32,093 bases of DNA, taken from positions 1-32,093 of the forward strand of contig JAFUFW010000027.1 in NCBI GenBank assembly GCA_017469685.1, in the 5' to 3' direction. Shown here piece by piece: positions 7,418-15,729 of the stretch; position 1 is the stretch's first letter, and the number at the start of each line of letters is the position of its first letter. The notes under the pieces were generated by a model. It searched no databases. It was given only the letters and a program-made list of their open reading frames with translations, and was not told the DNA's origin. A program made the position numbers and the translations under genes. The stretch comes from Bacteroidaceae bacterium. Its GTDB lineage: Bacteria; Bacteroidota; Bacteroidia; Bacteroidales; Bacteroidaceae.

Positions 7418-8725
7418 TTATTTCTGCCGGATGAAGATGTTGATGGGTGTGCCGGAAAAGTTCCAGCGCTCGCGTATTTTGTTCTCGAGGAAGCGGCGGT
7501 AGGGCTCCTTGATGTACTGAGGCAGGTTGGCATAGAAGACAAAGGAGGGGATGCGGGTGTCGGGGAGCTGCGAGCAGTACTTGATCTTGATGTACTTGCC
7601 TTTCATCGAAGGTGGCGGATAGGCCTCGATGAGGGGCAGCATCTCGGCGTTGAGGCGTGTAGTGCCGACGCGTGCACGGCGGTGTTTGTCTACCTCAGCA
7701 GCTGTCTCTAAGACCTTGAAGATGCGCTGCTTGGTGAGGGCAGAGGCGAAGATAATCTCGAAATCGGTGAACGGTGCCATGCGCTCGCGAATCGTGTCCT
7801 CAAAGTATTTGATGGCGGTGTTGCTCTTGTCCTCTACAAGGTCCCATTTGTTGACTACAACGACCAGACCTTTCTGGTTGCGCTGGATGAGCGAGAAGAT
7901 ATTAAGGTCCTGTGCCTCGATGCCGCGAGTGGCATCGAGCATGAGTATGCAGACGTCGGAATTCTCGATGGCGCGTATGCTGCGCATGACGCTGTAGAAT
8001 TCGAGGTCTTCGTTGACCTTCGACTTGCGACGTATGCCGGCGGTGTCTACGAGCAGGAAGTCGAAGCCGAACTTCTGGTAGTGGGTGTAGATGCTGTCGC
8101 GTGTGGTGCCGGCGATGTCCGTTACGATGTGGCGTTCCTCGCCTATGAAGGCGTTGGTGAGGCTGCTCTTGCCTACGTTTGGGCGCCCTACGACGGCTAT
8201 GCGTGGAAGGTCGAGGTTGTCCTGCAGCTCGTCGGTCTTAGGCAACTTCTCCAGCACGAGGTCGAGGAGGTCGCCTGTGCCGCTGCCCGTGGCGGCTGAG
8301 ATGCAGAACGGGTCGCCAAGACCGAGGCTGTAGAAGTCGGCGGCAAGCCACTGCTGGTCGCCATTGTCGGTCTTGTTGGCTACGAGGATTACAGGCTTGT
8401 CTGAACGGCGGAGTATGGATGCCACGGCTTCGTCGAGGTCAGTGACGCCCGTATTGATGTCGACAAGGAAGAGGATGACATCGGCTTCTTCTGTGGCCAG
8501 CGTCACCTGCTTGCGGATTTCCTCCTCGAAGATATCGTCGCTGTTGACAACCCAGCCGCCGGTGTCGACGACGGAGAACTCACGCCCCACCCACTCGCAC
8601 TTGCCATACTGGCGGTCGCGAGTCGTGCCAGCCTCCTCAGAGACGATGGCATGGCGGGTCTTAGTCAGACGGTTAAAGAGAGTGGACTTGCCCACATTGG
8701 GGCGCCCGACAATGGCTACTAACAT
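7418..8725 (-). CDS. der: Ribosome assembly GTPase Der (EngA)
   Basis: A 435-residue protein, normal length for Der, with two tandem GTPase domains. The first has GRPNVGKST at 7-15, DTGGW near 55 and NKTD near 117. The second repeats [14 protein letters not shown] and NKWD. A C-terminal KH-like domain ends in FIRQK. Der is an essential factor in 50S subunit maturation. The start [12 protein letters not shown] is the usual one. The gene begins 6 bp after the era stop on the same strand, so the two GTPase genes are in one operon. A strong terminator follows. There is nothing unusual in the sequence. Confidence 0.97.
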   Translation of the reverse strand: MLVAIVGRPNVGKSTLFNRLTKTRHAIVSEEAGTTRDRQYGKCEWVGREFSVVDTGGWVVNSDDIFEEEIRKQVTLATEEADVILFLVDINTGVTDLDEAVASILRRSDKPVILVANKTDNGDQQWLAADFYSLGLGDPFCISAATGSGTGDLLDLVLEKLPKTDELQDNLDLPRIAVVGRPNVGKSSLTNAFIGEERHIVTDIAGTTRDSIYTHYQKFGFDFLLVDTAGIRRKSKVNEDLEFYSVMRSIRAIENSDVCILMLDATRGIEAQDLNIFSLIQRNQKGLVVVVNKWDLVEDKSNTAIKYFEDTIRERMAPFTDFEIIFASALTKQRIFKVLETAAEVDKHRRARVGTTRLNAEMLPLIEAYPPPSMKGKYIKIKYCSQLPDTRIPSFVFYANLPQYIKEPYRRFLENKIRERWNFSGTPINIFIRQK

Positions 8726-8731
8726 ATTAAT

Positions 8732-9622
8732 TCAATTCAAATCATATCCATACTGCTTCATAGCGCGCTCACTGCTGCGCCAGTCTTTGTCGACCTTTAC
8801 GAAGCATTGAAGGTATATCTGCTTGCCGAAGAAGCGTTCGAGGTCCTTGCGGGCCTCGGAGCTGACACGCTTAAGGGCTACGCCCTGATGCCCGATGATG
8901 ATGCCTTTCTGGCTCTCGCGCTCGACGTAAATGACGGCGCTGATGCGTATGAGTTTCTCATCTTCCTTGAAACTCTCCACGACGACTTCTACCGAGTAAG
9001 GTATCTCCTTGCTGTAATAGAGCAGAATCTTCTCGCGGATAATCTCGTTGACGAAGAAGCGGGCTGGCTTGTCGGTCAGAGCATCGTTCTCGAAATAGGC
9101 AGGCGACTCGGGCAGGAGCTCCTTGATGCGGCTGAGCACTTGATCCACGCCGAAGCTGTGGAGAGCCGAGATAGGAAAAATCTCTGCCTTGGGAAGCACA
9201 GCGTGCCATTCGTCGACCTTCTGCGCCAGCGCCTCTTGGTTGCTGAGGTCTATCTTATTGACAAGAACGAGCACAGGCACACTCATGCGCGAAACTTTCT
9301 CGAGGAAGTCGGCATTCTTGTCGGGCGTCTCCACCATATCGGTGACGTAGAGCAGCACGTCGGCATCCTCGAGAGCGCTCTCTGAGAAGTGGAGCATCTG
9401 CTCCTGAAGCTTGTAGTTGGGCTTCAGCACGCCGGGCGTGTCGGAGAAGCATATCTGCATCTCGGGCGTATTGACGATGCCCATGATGCGGTGGCGCGTG
9501 GTCTGTGCCTTGAAGGTGGCAATGGAAATGCGCTCGCCCACGAGCAGGTTCATGAGAGTCGACTTACCGACATTGGGGTTGCCGACGATATTTACGAAGC
9601 CTGACTTGAACTTACTTCCCAT
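8732..9622 (-). CDS. era: Ribosome assembly GTPase Era
   Basis: A 296-residue protein of typical Era length. The N-terminal GTPase domain has GNPNVGKST at 14-22, a TTRHR switch, DTPG near 61 and NKID near 123. The C-terminal KH domain contains GIIIGHQGVALKRV. Era binds 16S rRNA near its 3' end during 30S maturation. The start at 9622 lies inside the end of fabH (11-bp overlap), and der follows after 6 bp, which supports translational coupling in the order fabH-era-der. All key motifs are intact. Confidence 0.97.
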   Translation of the reverse strand: MGSKFKSGFVNIVGNPNVGKSTLMNLLVGERISIATFKAQTTRHRIMGIVNTPEMQICFSDTPGVLKPNYKLQEQMLHFSESALEDADVLLYVTDMVETPDKNADFLEKVSRMSVPVLVLVNKIDLSNQEALAQKVDEWHAVLPKAEIFPISALHSFGVDQVLSRIKELLPESPAYFENDALTDKPARFFVNEIIREKILLYYSKEIPYSVEVVVESFKEDEKLIRISAVIYVERESQKGIIIGHQGVALKRVSSEARKDLERFFGKQIYLQCFVKVDKDWRSSERAMKQYGYDLN

Positions 9623-10610
9623 CGTAGCCCCATTTCATATAGGCTGCGCCCCATGTGAAGCCGGCGCCGAAAGCTGTGAAGATGAGGTTGTCGCCTCGGC
9701 GGAGCTGGCTCTCATAGTCCCAAAGAGCGAGAGGCAGGGTGGCGCTCGACGTATTGCCGTAGCGCTGAATGTTGAGCATCACCTTCTCCATAGGCAGTTC
9801 CAGACGCTTAGCCACAGCCTCGATGATACGGACGTTGGCCTGGTGAGGAATTACCCATGCGATGTTGTCCTTGTTCAATCCGTTGCGCTCAGCTATAAGG
9901 GCTGTTGCATCAGACATATTCGTCACGGCGAATTTGAACACAGTGCGGCCTTCCTGATGCAGGTAGTGCATCTTGTGCTCGATGGTGAAATATGAGGGAG
10001 GAGTTGCGGAGCCGCCGGCTGTAAGGTTGAGGTAGGGCAAGCCCTGCCCGTCAGTGCGGAGGTAGCTGTCCTGCCATCCGAGATCCTCGGCAGTGGGCTC
10101 TACGAGCACTGCAGCAGCGCCGTCGCCGAAGATGGGGCAGGTCTGGCGGTCAGTGTAGTCGATGATGGACGACATCTTGTCTGCCCCAATGACTACGATT
10201 TTCTTGTAGCGTCCGCTCTCAATCATGCAGGCGGCTTGGTCCATGGCGAAGAGGAAGCCGGAGCAGGCTGCCGACAAGTCGAAGGCGTGAGCGTTAGTCA
10301 TGCCGCACTTGCCAAGGACGATGCTTGCTGTGGAGGGGAAATGATAGTCGCCCGTAGAGGTGGAGCAGATTACGGCGTCGACCGTTAGCGGGTCGGTGCC
10401 CGTGCGCTCCAGCAGCTGCTTTACGGCTTTGCGGGCCATATAGCTGGGGCCGAGGCCCTCCTCGTTGAGGATGCGGCGCTCCTTGACGCCTATGCGCGTC
10501 ATTATCCACTCGTCAGATGTGTCGACCATCCGGCTCAGTTCCTCATTGTTCAAGATATAGTCAGGCACGTAGCCTCCTATGCCTGTGATAACAGCATGTA
10601 GCTTTTCCAT
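9612..10610 (-). CDS. fabH: Beta-ketoacyl-ACP synthase III (FabH)
   Basis: A 332-residue thiolase-fold enzyme that condenses acetyl-CoA (or a branched acyl-CoA) with malonyl-ACP to start fatty-acid synthesis. The catalytic triad is visible: Cys116 in LSAACSGF, His256 in IPHQAN and Asn286 in YGNTSS. The glycine-rich end FGAGFTWGAAYMKW is typical. It lies between rpmF and era, the arrangement usual in Bacteroidota, with plsX absent from this cluster. The ATG is only 14 nt after a strong hairpin (10624-10652), so fabH expression may depend on read-through or on control of that hairpin. Confidence 0.96.
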   Translation of the reverse strand: MEKLHAVITGIGGYVPDYILNNEELSRMVDTSDEWIMTRIGVKERRILNEEGLGPSYMARKAVKQLLERTGTDPLTVDAVICSTSTGDYHFPSTASIVLGKCGMTNAHAFDLSAACSGFLFAMDQAACMIESGRYKKIVVIGADKMSSIIDYTDRQTCPIFGDGAAAVLVEPTAEDLGWQDSYLRTDGQGLPYLNLTAGGSATPPSYFTIEHKMHYLHQEGRTVFKFAVTNMSDATALIAERNGLNKDNIAWVIPHQANVRIIEAVAKRLELPMEKVMLNIQRYGNTSSATLPLALWDYESQLRRGDNLIFTAFGAGFTWGAAYMKWGYDGK

Positions 10611-10623
10611 AACAGAAAAAATT

Positions 10624-10652
10624 AAAGCCCCACCCCGACGGGGTGGGGCTTT
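10624..10652 (-). terminator. GC-rich intrinsic terminator/attenuator between rpmF and fabH
   Basis: Perfect 13-bp arms (10624-10636 and 10640-10652) with a 3-nt loop are followed on the minus strand by TTTAATTTTTTC. The hairpin sits 9 bp after the rpmF stop and 14 bp before the fabH ATG, inside a gene cluster otherwise expected to be one operon. It could balance high rpmF output against low fabH-era-der output. Confidence 0.75.
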
Positions 10653-10661
10653 GGTTTAGAC

Positions 10662-10844
10662 TTACGCTTCTTCCTTCTCGATAGCGACCTTGCCACGATA
10701 GTAACCGCAGGCGGGGCATACGGTGTGGTAGATGTGGAACTCGCCGCAGTTGGGGCATACTGCCAATGCAGGTGCTACGGCCTTGTCATGCGTACGACGC
10801 TTGAGGGTGCGTGTCTTTGATTGTCTTCTTTTAGGATGTGCCAT
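10662..10844 (-). CDS. rpmF: 50S ribosomal protein L32
   Basis: A 60-residue basic protein with the L32 start MAHPKRRQSKTR and the zinc ribbon CPNC (30-33) and CPAC (43-46). All four cysteines are present, so this is the zinc-binding (C+) form. It lies 23 bp after the DUF177 gene, the pairing conserved across most bacteria. An intrinsic terminator follows immediately, which fits a short, highly expressed transcript DUF177-rpmF. Confidence 0.97.
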   Translation of the reverse strand: MAHPKRRQSKTRTLKRRTHDKAVAPALAVCPNCGEFHIYHTVCPACGYYRGKVAIEKEEA

Positions 10845-10867
10845 TGTTATTTACTATTTTTTGTGAT

Positions 10868-11401
10868 TTACGATTTCTCTTTGTCGCCACGCCCCTGTCC
10901 CATCAGCTCTTTAAGCTTTGCAAAGGGGCTTCCCGTTTCTGTGTCTGATTCCTCGTCGCCGAGGTCGTCGACCAAGAAAGGAACGTCAACAGGGCATTGC
11001 CCGTCGGCGTGGGCGTGCTGTATGGGAATCCCGAGCACTATCACCTCGTAGAGGTTCCAAGCTATGTCAAGCTCCAGAGTGTCGGCAGGCACCATGATGA
11101 CGTCGCCGTCATCTTCGAAACAGCTGCCAGGCTTCACGTTTAGTGTAGTCTCAGCATCTATCCCCTGTTCCATAGGCTCCAAACACCTGTTGCAGGGAAT
11201 ATCCACCGATCCGGTCATAGTTATATAGAGCTCGTAGGCGTCGGCTTTATGTCTCACCCGAAGCGTGCAGTCGAGGTTTCCGTGCTCTATCTCAGTTTGG
11301 TCGAGGTCCTTAAAGAAGTCATCGCCGAGATGCCAAGCGAAGGTTGCTCCGTCAGCAGGCACGTCGCGCAAGGCTATCGTATAGGGTCTCGAACATTCCA
11401 T
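10868..11401 (-). CDS. DUF177 (YceD-type) rRNA accumulation protein
   Basis: A 177-residue protein of the DUF177/YceD family, which is nearly always encoded just before rpmF and is linked to 23S rRNA accumulation. The typical PCNRCLEPM segment lies near residues 73-81, and an acidic stretch follows in the C-terminal third. The start at 11401 is supported by a consensus promoter whose -7 box ends at 11410, giving an almost leaderless message. It is the first gene of the DUF177-rpmF-fabH-era-der cluster. Confidence 0.9.
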   Translation of the reverse strand: MECSRPYTIALRDVPADGATFAWHLGDDFFKDLDQTEIEHGNLDCTLRVRHKADAYELYITMTGSVDIPCNRCLEPMEQGIDAETTLNVKPGSCFEDDGDVIMVPADTLELDIAWNLYEVIVLGIPIQHAHADGQCPVDVPFLVDDLGDEESDTETGSPFAKLKELMGQGRGDKEKS

Positions 11402-11409
11402 ACGGGCGG

Positions 11410-11440
11410 CAAAGGTAGTGCTTTTTTCTTTTGCGACAAA
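11410..11440 (-). promoter_or_regulatory. Promoter of the DUF177-rpmF operon
   Basis: On the minus strand, TTTG (11440-11437) and TACCTTTG (11417-11410) are separated by 19 bp, matching the Bacteroidota consensus. The predicted start is only about 5 nt before the ATG at 11401, so the transcript should have almost no leader. Confidence 0.75.
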
Positions 11441-11516
11441 GGATTAGGCTAAAAAACTTAATTTTTAGGCTCCAATCTTTCATCTTTTTTGCATTTTCAA
11501 GTCAATTTTGAACTTA

Positions 11517-12671
11517 TTATTTGTTTAGTTCGATACGGAAAGTTGTTCCTTTATTGATTTCAGACGTCTTGACAAAGATGCGGCCGTTGTGGTATTCCTC
11601 AATGATACGCTTCGCAAGCGAGAGGCCAAGCCCCCAGCCACGGGCCTTGGTGGTGAAGCCTGGCTGGAACACTGTTGAGAATCGGTTCTTGGGGATGCCC
11701 TTGCCCGTGTCAGCCACTTCAACCACGAATCGCACCGGCTCCTCATGAGCGGAGATGGTTATGCTACCGGCTCCGTCCATGGCGTCGACGGCATTCTTGC
11801 AGAGGTTTTCCACCACCCACTCGAAGAGTGGTGCAGAGATGTTTGCGTAGAATGGCTGTGCCGGCAGTTGAGTAGATATGACGACGTGGTTGCTGGTGCG
11901 TGGGCCAATGTAGTCGACGACGTGAGAAATCACCTCGCTGATGTTTTCGGGATTCGTCTCTGGGTGAGAGCCTATCTTTGAGAAGCGCTCTGCGATGACC
12001 TGCAGGCGCTGAACGTCCTTGTCCATCTCCGGTAGCAGTTTGTCGTCGGGATAGGTATCCTTGAGCACTTGGGCCCATGCCATGAGTGATGAGATGGGCG
12101 TGCCCAACTGGTGAGCCGTCTCCTTCGAGAGGCCAACCCACACCTTGTTTTGCTCGGCACGTTTGCTGCTCAGGAGGGCGAAGATGGCGACCACGACGAA
12201 GATGAAGACGATGCCGAGCTGTATGTAAGGATAGCTCGCCAGGCGTTTGAGCATGACGCTCTCGTCGTAGCAGATCTGCATCACTTCGTCATCGTCAAGA
12301 TGTATGTTGATGACGCTGCCGGCATCACGGCGCGCCAAAGCCCACGAGGTTATTTTCTTTTCAAGGGTGGCTTCGTCGGGGGCCTTGAGATCGAGGTTGC
12401 GATGAGCCTGTATGGCGCCGTCGGGCGAAAGCACAACAACTGGTATGGTGTTGTTTCCATTAATCACTTTGAGCACGAGAGCCAGGTCGGTCTGCTCGTC
12501 GGCCTGCTCGAAAGAGCGCATCGCTTCGGCCCACACCTCCATGCGGCTGCGCTCTTCGCGAGCGAGGTCGCTGGCCAGAATATGCGACCATACAAGCGAT
12601 GCCGCGCTGATAGCCACAGCGCTGCACACGAGCACGACTTTAACTAAACGCATGCGGTCAGTCCAATGCAT
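11517..12671 (-). CDS. Membrane sensor histidine kinase (orphan)
   Basis: A 384-residue protein. A membrane helix at about 8-34 and another at 150-168 flank a roughly 115-residue extracytoplasmic sensor domain. The HisKA region follows, with the phospho-acceptor His187 in KETAHQLGTP. The catalytic ATPase domain has Asn293 in the N box, DTGKG at 321-325, the F box FQPGFTTK and GWGLGL at 345-350. There is no HAMP domain. All catalytic motifs are intact. No response regulator gene is adjacent on either side, so its partner must lie elsewhere. It points away from the clostripain gene, with 81 bp between the divergent starts. Confidence 0.93.
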   Translation of the reverse strand: MHWTDRMRLVKVVLVCSAVAISAASLVWSHILASDLAREERSRMEVWAEAMRSFEQADEQTDLALVLKVINGNNTIPVVVLSPDGAIQAHRNLDLKAPDEATLEKKITSWALARRDAGSVINIHLDDDEVMQICYDESVMLKRLASYPYIQLGIVFIFVVVAIFALLSSKRAEQNKVWVGLSKETAHQLGTPISSLMAWAQVLKDTYPDDKLLPEMDKDVQRLQVIAERFSKIGSHPETNPENISEVISHVVDYIGPRTSNHVVISTQLPAQPFYANISAPLFEWVVENLCKNAVDAMDGAGSITISAHEEPVRFVVEVADTGKGIPKNRFSTVFQPGFTTKARGWGLGLSLAKRIIEEYHNGRIFVKTSEINKGTTFRIELNK

Positions 12672-12739
12672 ATTTCACTTTTTTTATTAAAAGAACGAAA
12701 ATGATGGCCATTTTAGTATGCAGTATGGCCAAAAAAAGG

Positions 12740-12747
12740 TAACTTTG
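12740..12747 (+). promoter_or_regulatory. -7 element of the clostripain-like gene
   Basis: TAACTTTG matches TAnnTTTG and lies 5 bp before the ATG at 12753. I see no clear -33 TTTG at the right distance. The message would be practically leaderless. Confidence 0.5.
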
Positions 12748-12752
12748 CCGCC

Positions 12753-13961
12753 ATGAAACGCATGAATATGTCATTTTCGTGGCTGTTGGCTGCTTTTTTG
12801 AGCCTCTCCACGCTCGCCTCATCTTGCCGCCACGACGCCCCTGAGCCGCACGTGCGCCACAACCGACATACGATCCTCCTCTACATCGCCGCCGAGAACA
12901 CACTGGGCAGCTACTTCCGCTCGGACTCCTTAGAGATAGCCGAAGGACTGAAGCTGCTGCCCGACACTGTCCAAGTGGCTCTTTTTTTTGACAACACCAA
13001 GAGCAGCAAGCTCTACTTTGGTTCATCGAAGCACCAGCTGATGCCCGTCAAGACCTACGATCACAACGTGTGCTCCACCGACAGCGCCGAGATGGAAATG
13101 GTGCTCGACGACGTGTTCCGCTTCTTTCCAGCCCAGCACTACGGCATCATCTTCTGGAGCCATGCCTCTGGCTGGGTGCCCTCCAGCGAGAAGAAGGTAC
13201 GCCGCCGCACCTTCGGCATCGACAACGGCCAGCGCTCGTCGCGAAGCGATGAAGGGCCACAGATGGAGATTACCACCTTGGCTAACGTGCTCGCCCACCA
13301 CCCGCACACCGACTACCTCTTTTTCGACGCCTGCTTCATGCAGTGCATAGAAGTGGCCTATCAGCTGCGCCACGTGACAGACTGCGTCATAGGCTCTCCG
13401 GCCGAGATACCGGCCGACGGGGCGCCCTATGCCGAGCTGTTGCCCATCCTTGCTGCCGGAGATATCGACGGAGCCTTGCGCTGCTACTATGATTACTACG
13501 TCAGCGGGGCTGGCAGCGACGAGTACGGCGGGGCCATCATATCCGCCCTGCGCACCGACCGTCTCGAAGCCTTGGCAGCAGCCACACGACCGCTGGTTGA
13601 AAGCCTCTTCAAGGACAGCACCGAGGTGAATACGTCCGACGTCCAGTACTACTACCCCCTCATCGGCAGCAAAGTGTTCACCCAGTATTTCGACATCGTG
13701 AACTTTTTCTACCAACGCTGCCCCGAAGAGACCTTTGAGGTCTGGCGACAGGCATTTGACCGTGCCGTGACGGCCCAATACATCTCACGCCGGTGGGCTT
13801 CGGCTGCACGGTCGTGGCTTCAGGAGGTGCGCGATCCGGCCCACTGCGGCGCCGTCTCCATCTTCGTGCCTTCAGAGTACTACGGGGTCTTAGGATGGAA
13901 CAAGGCCTTCCACGCCTTCGACTGGTACCGCGACGCGGGGTTTGACAAGACAATCTGGTAA
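12753..13961 (+). CDS. Clostripain-like cysteine protease (family C11), probable lipoprotein
   Basis: A 402-residue protein with a signal sequence (MKRMNMSF, hydrophobic core to about 22) and a possible lipobox ending in LASSC (Cys25). The -3 residue is Ala, so lipidation is only likely, not certain. The C11 catalytic pair is visible: His137 in IIFWSHASGW and Cys194 in FFDACFMQ. The family cleaves after arginine or lysine and, in gut Bacteroidota, is secreted or surface-bound (family knowledge). It starts a plus-strand set of protease genes; a small unknown gene follows after 5 bp and an aminopeptidase P gene after that. No disruption is seen. Confidence 0.9.
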   Translation: MKRMNMSFSWLLAAFLSLSTLASSCRHDAPEPHVRHNRHTILLYIAAENTLGSYFRSDSLEIAEGLKLLPDTVQVALFFDNTKSSKLYFGSSKHQLMPVKTYDHNVCSTDSAEMEMVLDDVFRFFPAQHYGIIFWSHASGWVPSSEKKVRRRTFGIDNGQRSSRSDEGPQMEITTLANVLAHHPHTDYLFFDACFMQCIEVAYQLRHVTDCVIGSPAEIPADGAPYAELLPILAAGDIDGALRCYYDYYVSGAGSDEYGGAIISALRTDRLEALAAATRPLVESLFKDSTEVNTSDVQYYYPLIGSKVFTQYFDIVNFFYQRCPEETFEVWRQAFDRAVTAQYISRRWASAARSWLQEVRDPAHCGAVSIFVPSEYYGVLGWNKAFHAFDWYRDAGFDKTIW

Positions 13962-13966
13962 TCACA

Positions 13967-14233
13967 ATGGCAGAGAACAAGCACTACAAGCCCACATACA
14001 CTCCAGAAGAAGCGGAAGAATGCTTCAGCTGGCTGGAGCAGCACATCGATGAGCTTCCCTCGGCACTGCGCCTGAGCCCGTCAATCAACATCCCTGACGT
14101 GCGCTCCACGGTGACTACCTTCATCCGCAAGATGCGCTTGCAGATGGGTAAAAAGCCTATATTTGCCGGGCAGTTTGCCGTACTGCTGATGATACGAGAG
14201 CACGCACAGGGGCTTCTAAAGCCCAAGGAATAG
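13967..14233 (+). CDS. Small conserved-looking protein of unknown function
   Basis: An 88-residue cytoplasmic protein with no signal peptide. The first half has YTPEEAEECFSWLEQH and LPSALRLSPSINIPDV, which is reminiscent of DUF6965-type proteins, but this is a weak impression. The second half is helical and basic. It starts 5 bp after the clostripain stop, so it is co-transcribed with it. Codon use is GC-rich like its neighbours, which supports a real gene. The function is unknown. Confidence 0.75.
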   Translation: MAENKHYKPTYTPEEAEECFSWLEQHIDELPSALRLSPSINIPDVRSTVTTFIRKMRLQMGKKPIFAGQFAVLLMIREHAQGLLKPKE

Positions 14234-14292
14234 ACTCAACGCCCATCGCGCGCGAAAATATTTTCTATAACTAATTACTACGACATACTACT

Positions 14293-15693
14293 ATGCTTTT
14301 TCCAAAACAAACTTACATTGAGCGCCGTGCCGTCCTGCGCCAGCGCATAGGCCGCGGGCTCATACTTCTCTTTGGCAACAACGACTCGCCTGTCAACTAC
14401 CCCTCAAACGGCTATAAGTTCCGTCAGGACAGTTCATTCCTCTACTATTTTGGGCTTCAGCGCGACGGCCTTGTGGGCGTTATCGACGCCGACACTGGCG
14501 ATGAGTGGCTCATTGGCAACGACATCGACATAGAGGACATCGTGTGGTTCGGCTCCGTTGACAGCGTTGCCGACATGGCCGAGCAGGCCGGAGTGGGCAA
14601 GAGTGCACCTATGAGCAGGCTCGAGAGTCTTGTCATCGACGCACGCGACCGCGGCCGCGAGCTGCATTTCCTGCCGCCCTACCGCCACGACATTATGATT
14701 CAGCTCATGGATCTCACCGGTATTCACCCCCGTGACCAACGCGCCCGTGCCAGCCTGAAGCTCATCGAAGCAGTAGTGGCGCAGCGCATTGTGAAGACAC
14801 CTGAAGAGGTTGCCGAAATAGAGCGTGCCTGCGCCATAGGCTACGAGATGCACACTACGGCCATGCGCCTCTGCCGCCCCGGCGTCACCGAGCAGGAGAT
14901 AGCAGGCCGCATCAGCGGCATAGCATCCTCGCGCGGCTGCATCGTCAGTTTCCCCAGCATACTCTCCATGCACGGCGAAATCATGCACGGCTACCCCTCG
15001 CCCCGTCCGCTTGAAGCCGGACGCCTGATGCTCTGCGACTGCGGCGCCGAGACCAACGAGAATTATTGCTCAGACAACACCCGCACTACGCCCATCAGCG
15101 GGCGCTTCGACGCCCGCCAGCGCGACATCTACCAGATCGTTGTCGATGCCCACGACCGCGCTTTCGAGGTGGCACGCCCGGAGGTGAAGTGGTGGGACGT
15201 CCACTTCGAGGCAGCCCGTGTCATCACCGAAGGGTTGAAAGCCTTAGGACTGATGAAGGGCAACACCGACGATGCTCTCGCAGCAGGCGCACATGCCATG
15301 TTCTTCCCCCACGGCCTCGGCCATGCTATGGGTATGGACGTCCACGACATGGAAGGCCTCGGGCAGACCTACGTAGGCTTCGACGATGAGGTACAACCGC
15401 GCCTTGACCAGTTCGGCACCAACGCCTTGCGCTTCGGCCGCCGCCTGAAAGAAGGTTACGTCATGACCGACGAGCCTGGCATCTACTTCATTCCCGCGCT
15501 CATCGACGAGTGGCGAGCCACCGGCCACTGCAAGGATTTCCTCAACTTCGATGCCATTGAAGCCTACAAAGACTTTGGCGGCATACGCCTTGAGGACGAC
15601 TTGCTCATCACAGCCACCGGCGCCCGATACCTCGGCGAGAAGATGATTCCTTATCACATCGACGAGCTGGAAGAATTCCTGGCCTCAAGATAA
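14293..15693 (+). CDS. pepP: Xaa-Pro aminopeptidase (aminopeptidase P, M24B)
   Basis: A 466-residue enzyme that removes an N-terminal residue linked to proline. The N-terminal AMP_N domain covers about 1-140 and the pita-bread metallopeptidase domain about 175-455. The metal ligands are present in the expected order: Asp in CDCGAE, Asp in SDNTRT, His in FPHGLGHAMG, Glu in TDEPGIYF and Glu in GIRLEDDLL. There is no signal peptide, so it acts in the cytoplasm. It lies 59 bp after the small unknown gene and 36 bp before a C1B protease gene, suggesting a peptide-degradation cluster. Confidence 0.95.
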   Translation: MLFPKQTYIERRAVLRQRIGRGLILLFGNNDSPVNYPSNGYKFRQDSSFLYYFGLQRDGLVGVIDADTGDEWLIGNDIDIEDIVWFGSVDSVADMAEQAGVGKSAPMSRLESLVIDARDRGRELHFLPPYRHDIMIQLMDLTGIHPRDQRARASLKLIEAVVAQRIVKTPEEVAEIERACAIGYEMHTTAMRLCRPGVTEQEIAGRISGIASSRGCIVSFPSILSMHGEIMHGYPSPRPLEAGRLMLCDCGAETNENYCSDNTRTTPISGRFDARQRDIYQIVVDAHDRAFEVARPEVKWWDVHFEAARVITEGLKALGLMKGNTDDALAAGAHAMFFPHGLGHAMGMDVHDMEGLGQTYVGFDDEVQPRLDQFGTNALRFGRRLKEGYVMTDEPGIYFIPALIDEWRATGHCKDFLNFDAIEAYKDFGGIRLEDDLLITATGARYLGEKMIPYHIDELEEFLASR

Positions 15694-15729
15694 GACAAAA
15701 CGACCCATTAATAACTCAAGACAACTGCA

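Noticed and set aside
8807-9385. 192-codon open frame opposite era
   Set aside because: It is the antisense shadow of a well-recognised gene and has no domain of its own.
11420-11470. Terminator for the histidine kinase gene
   Set aside because: The AT-rich arms CTAAAAA/TTTTTAG are weak and overlap the upstream promoter area of the DUF177 gene.
13023-13778. 251-codon open frame opposite the clostripain-like gene
   Set aside because: It is a shadow frame typical of GC-rich coding sequence; the plus strand has the catalytic motifs.
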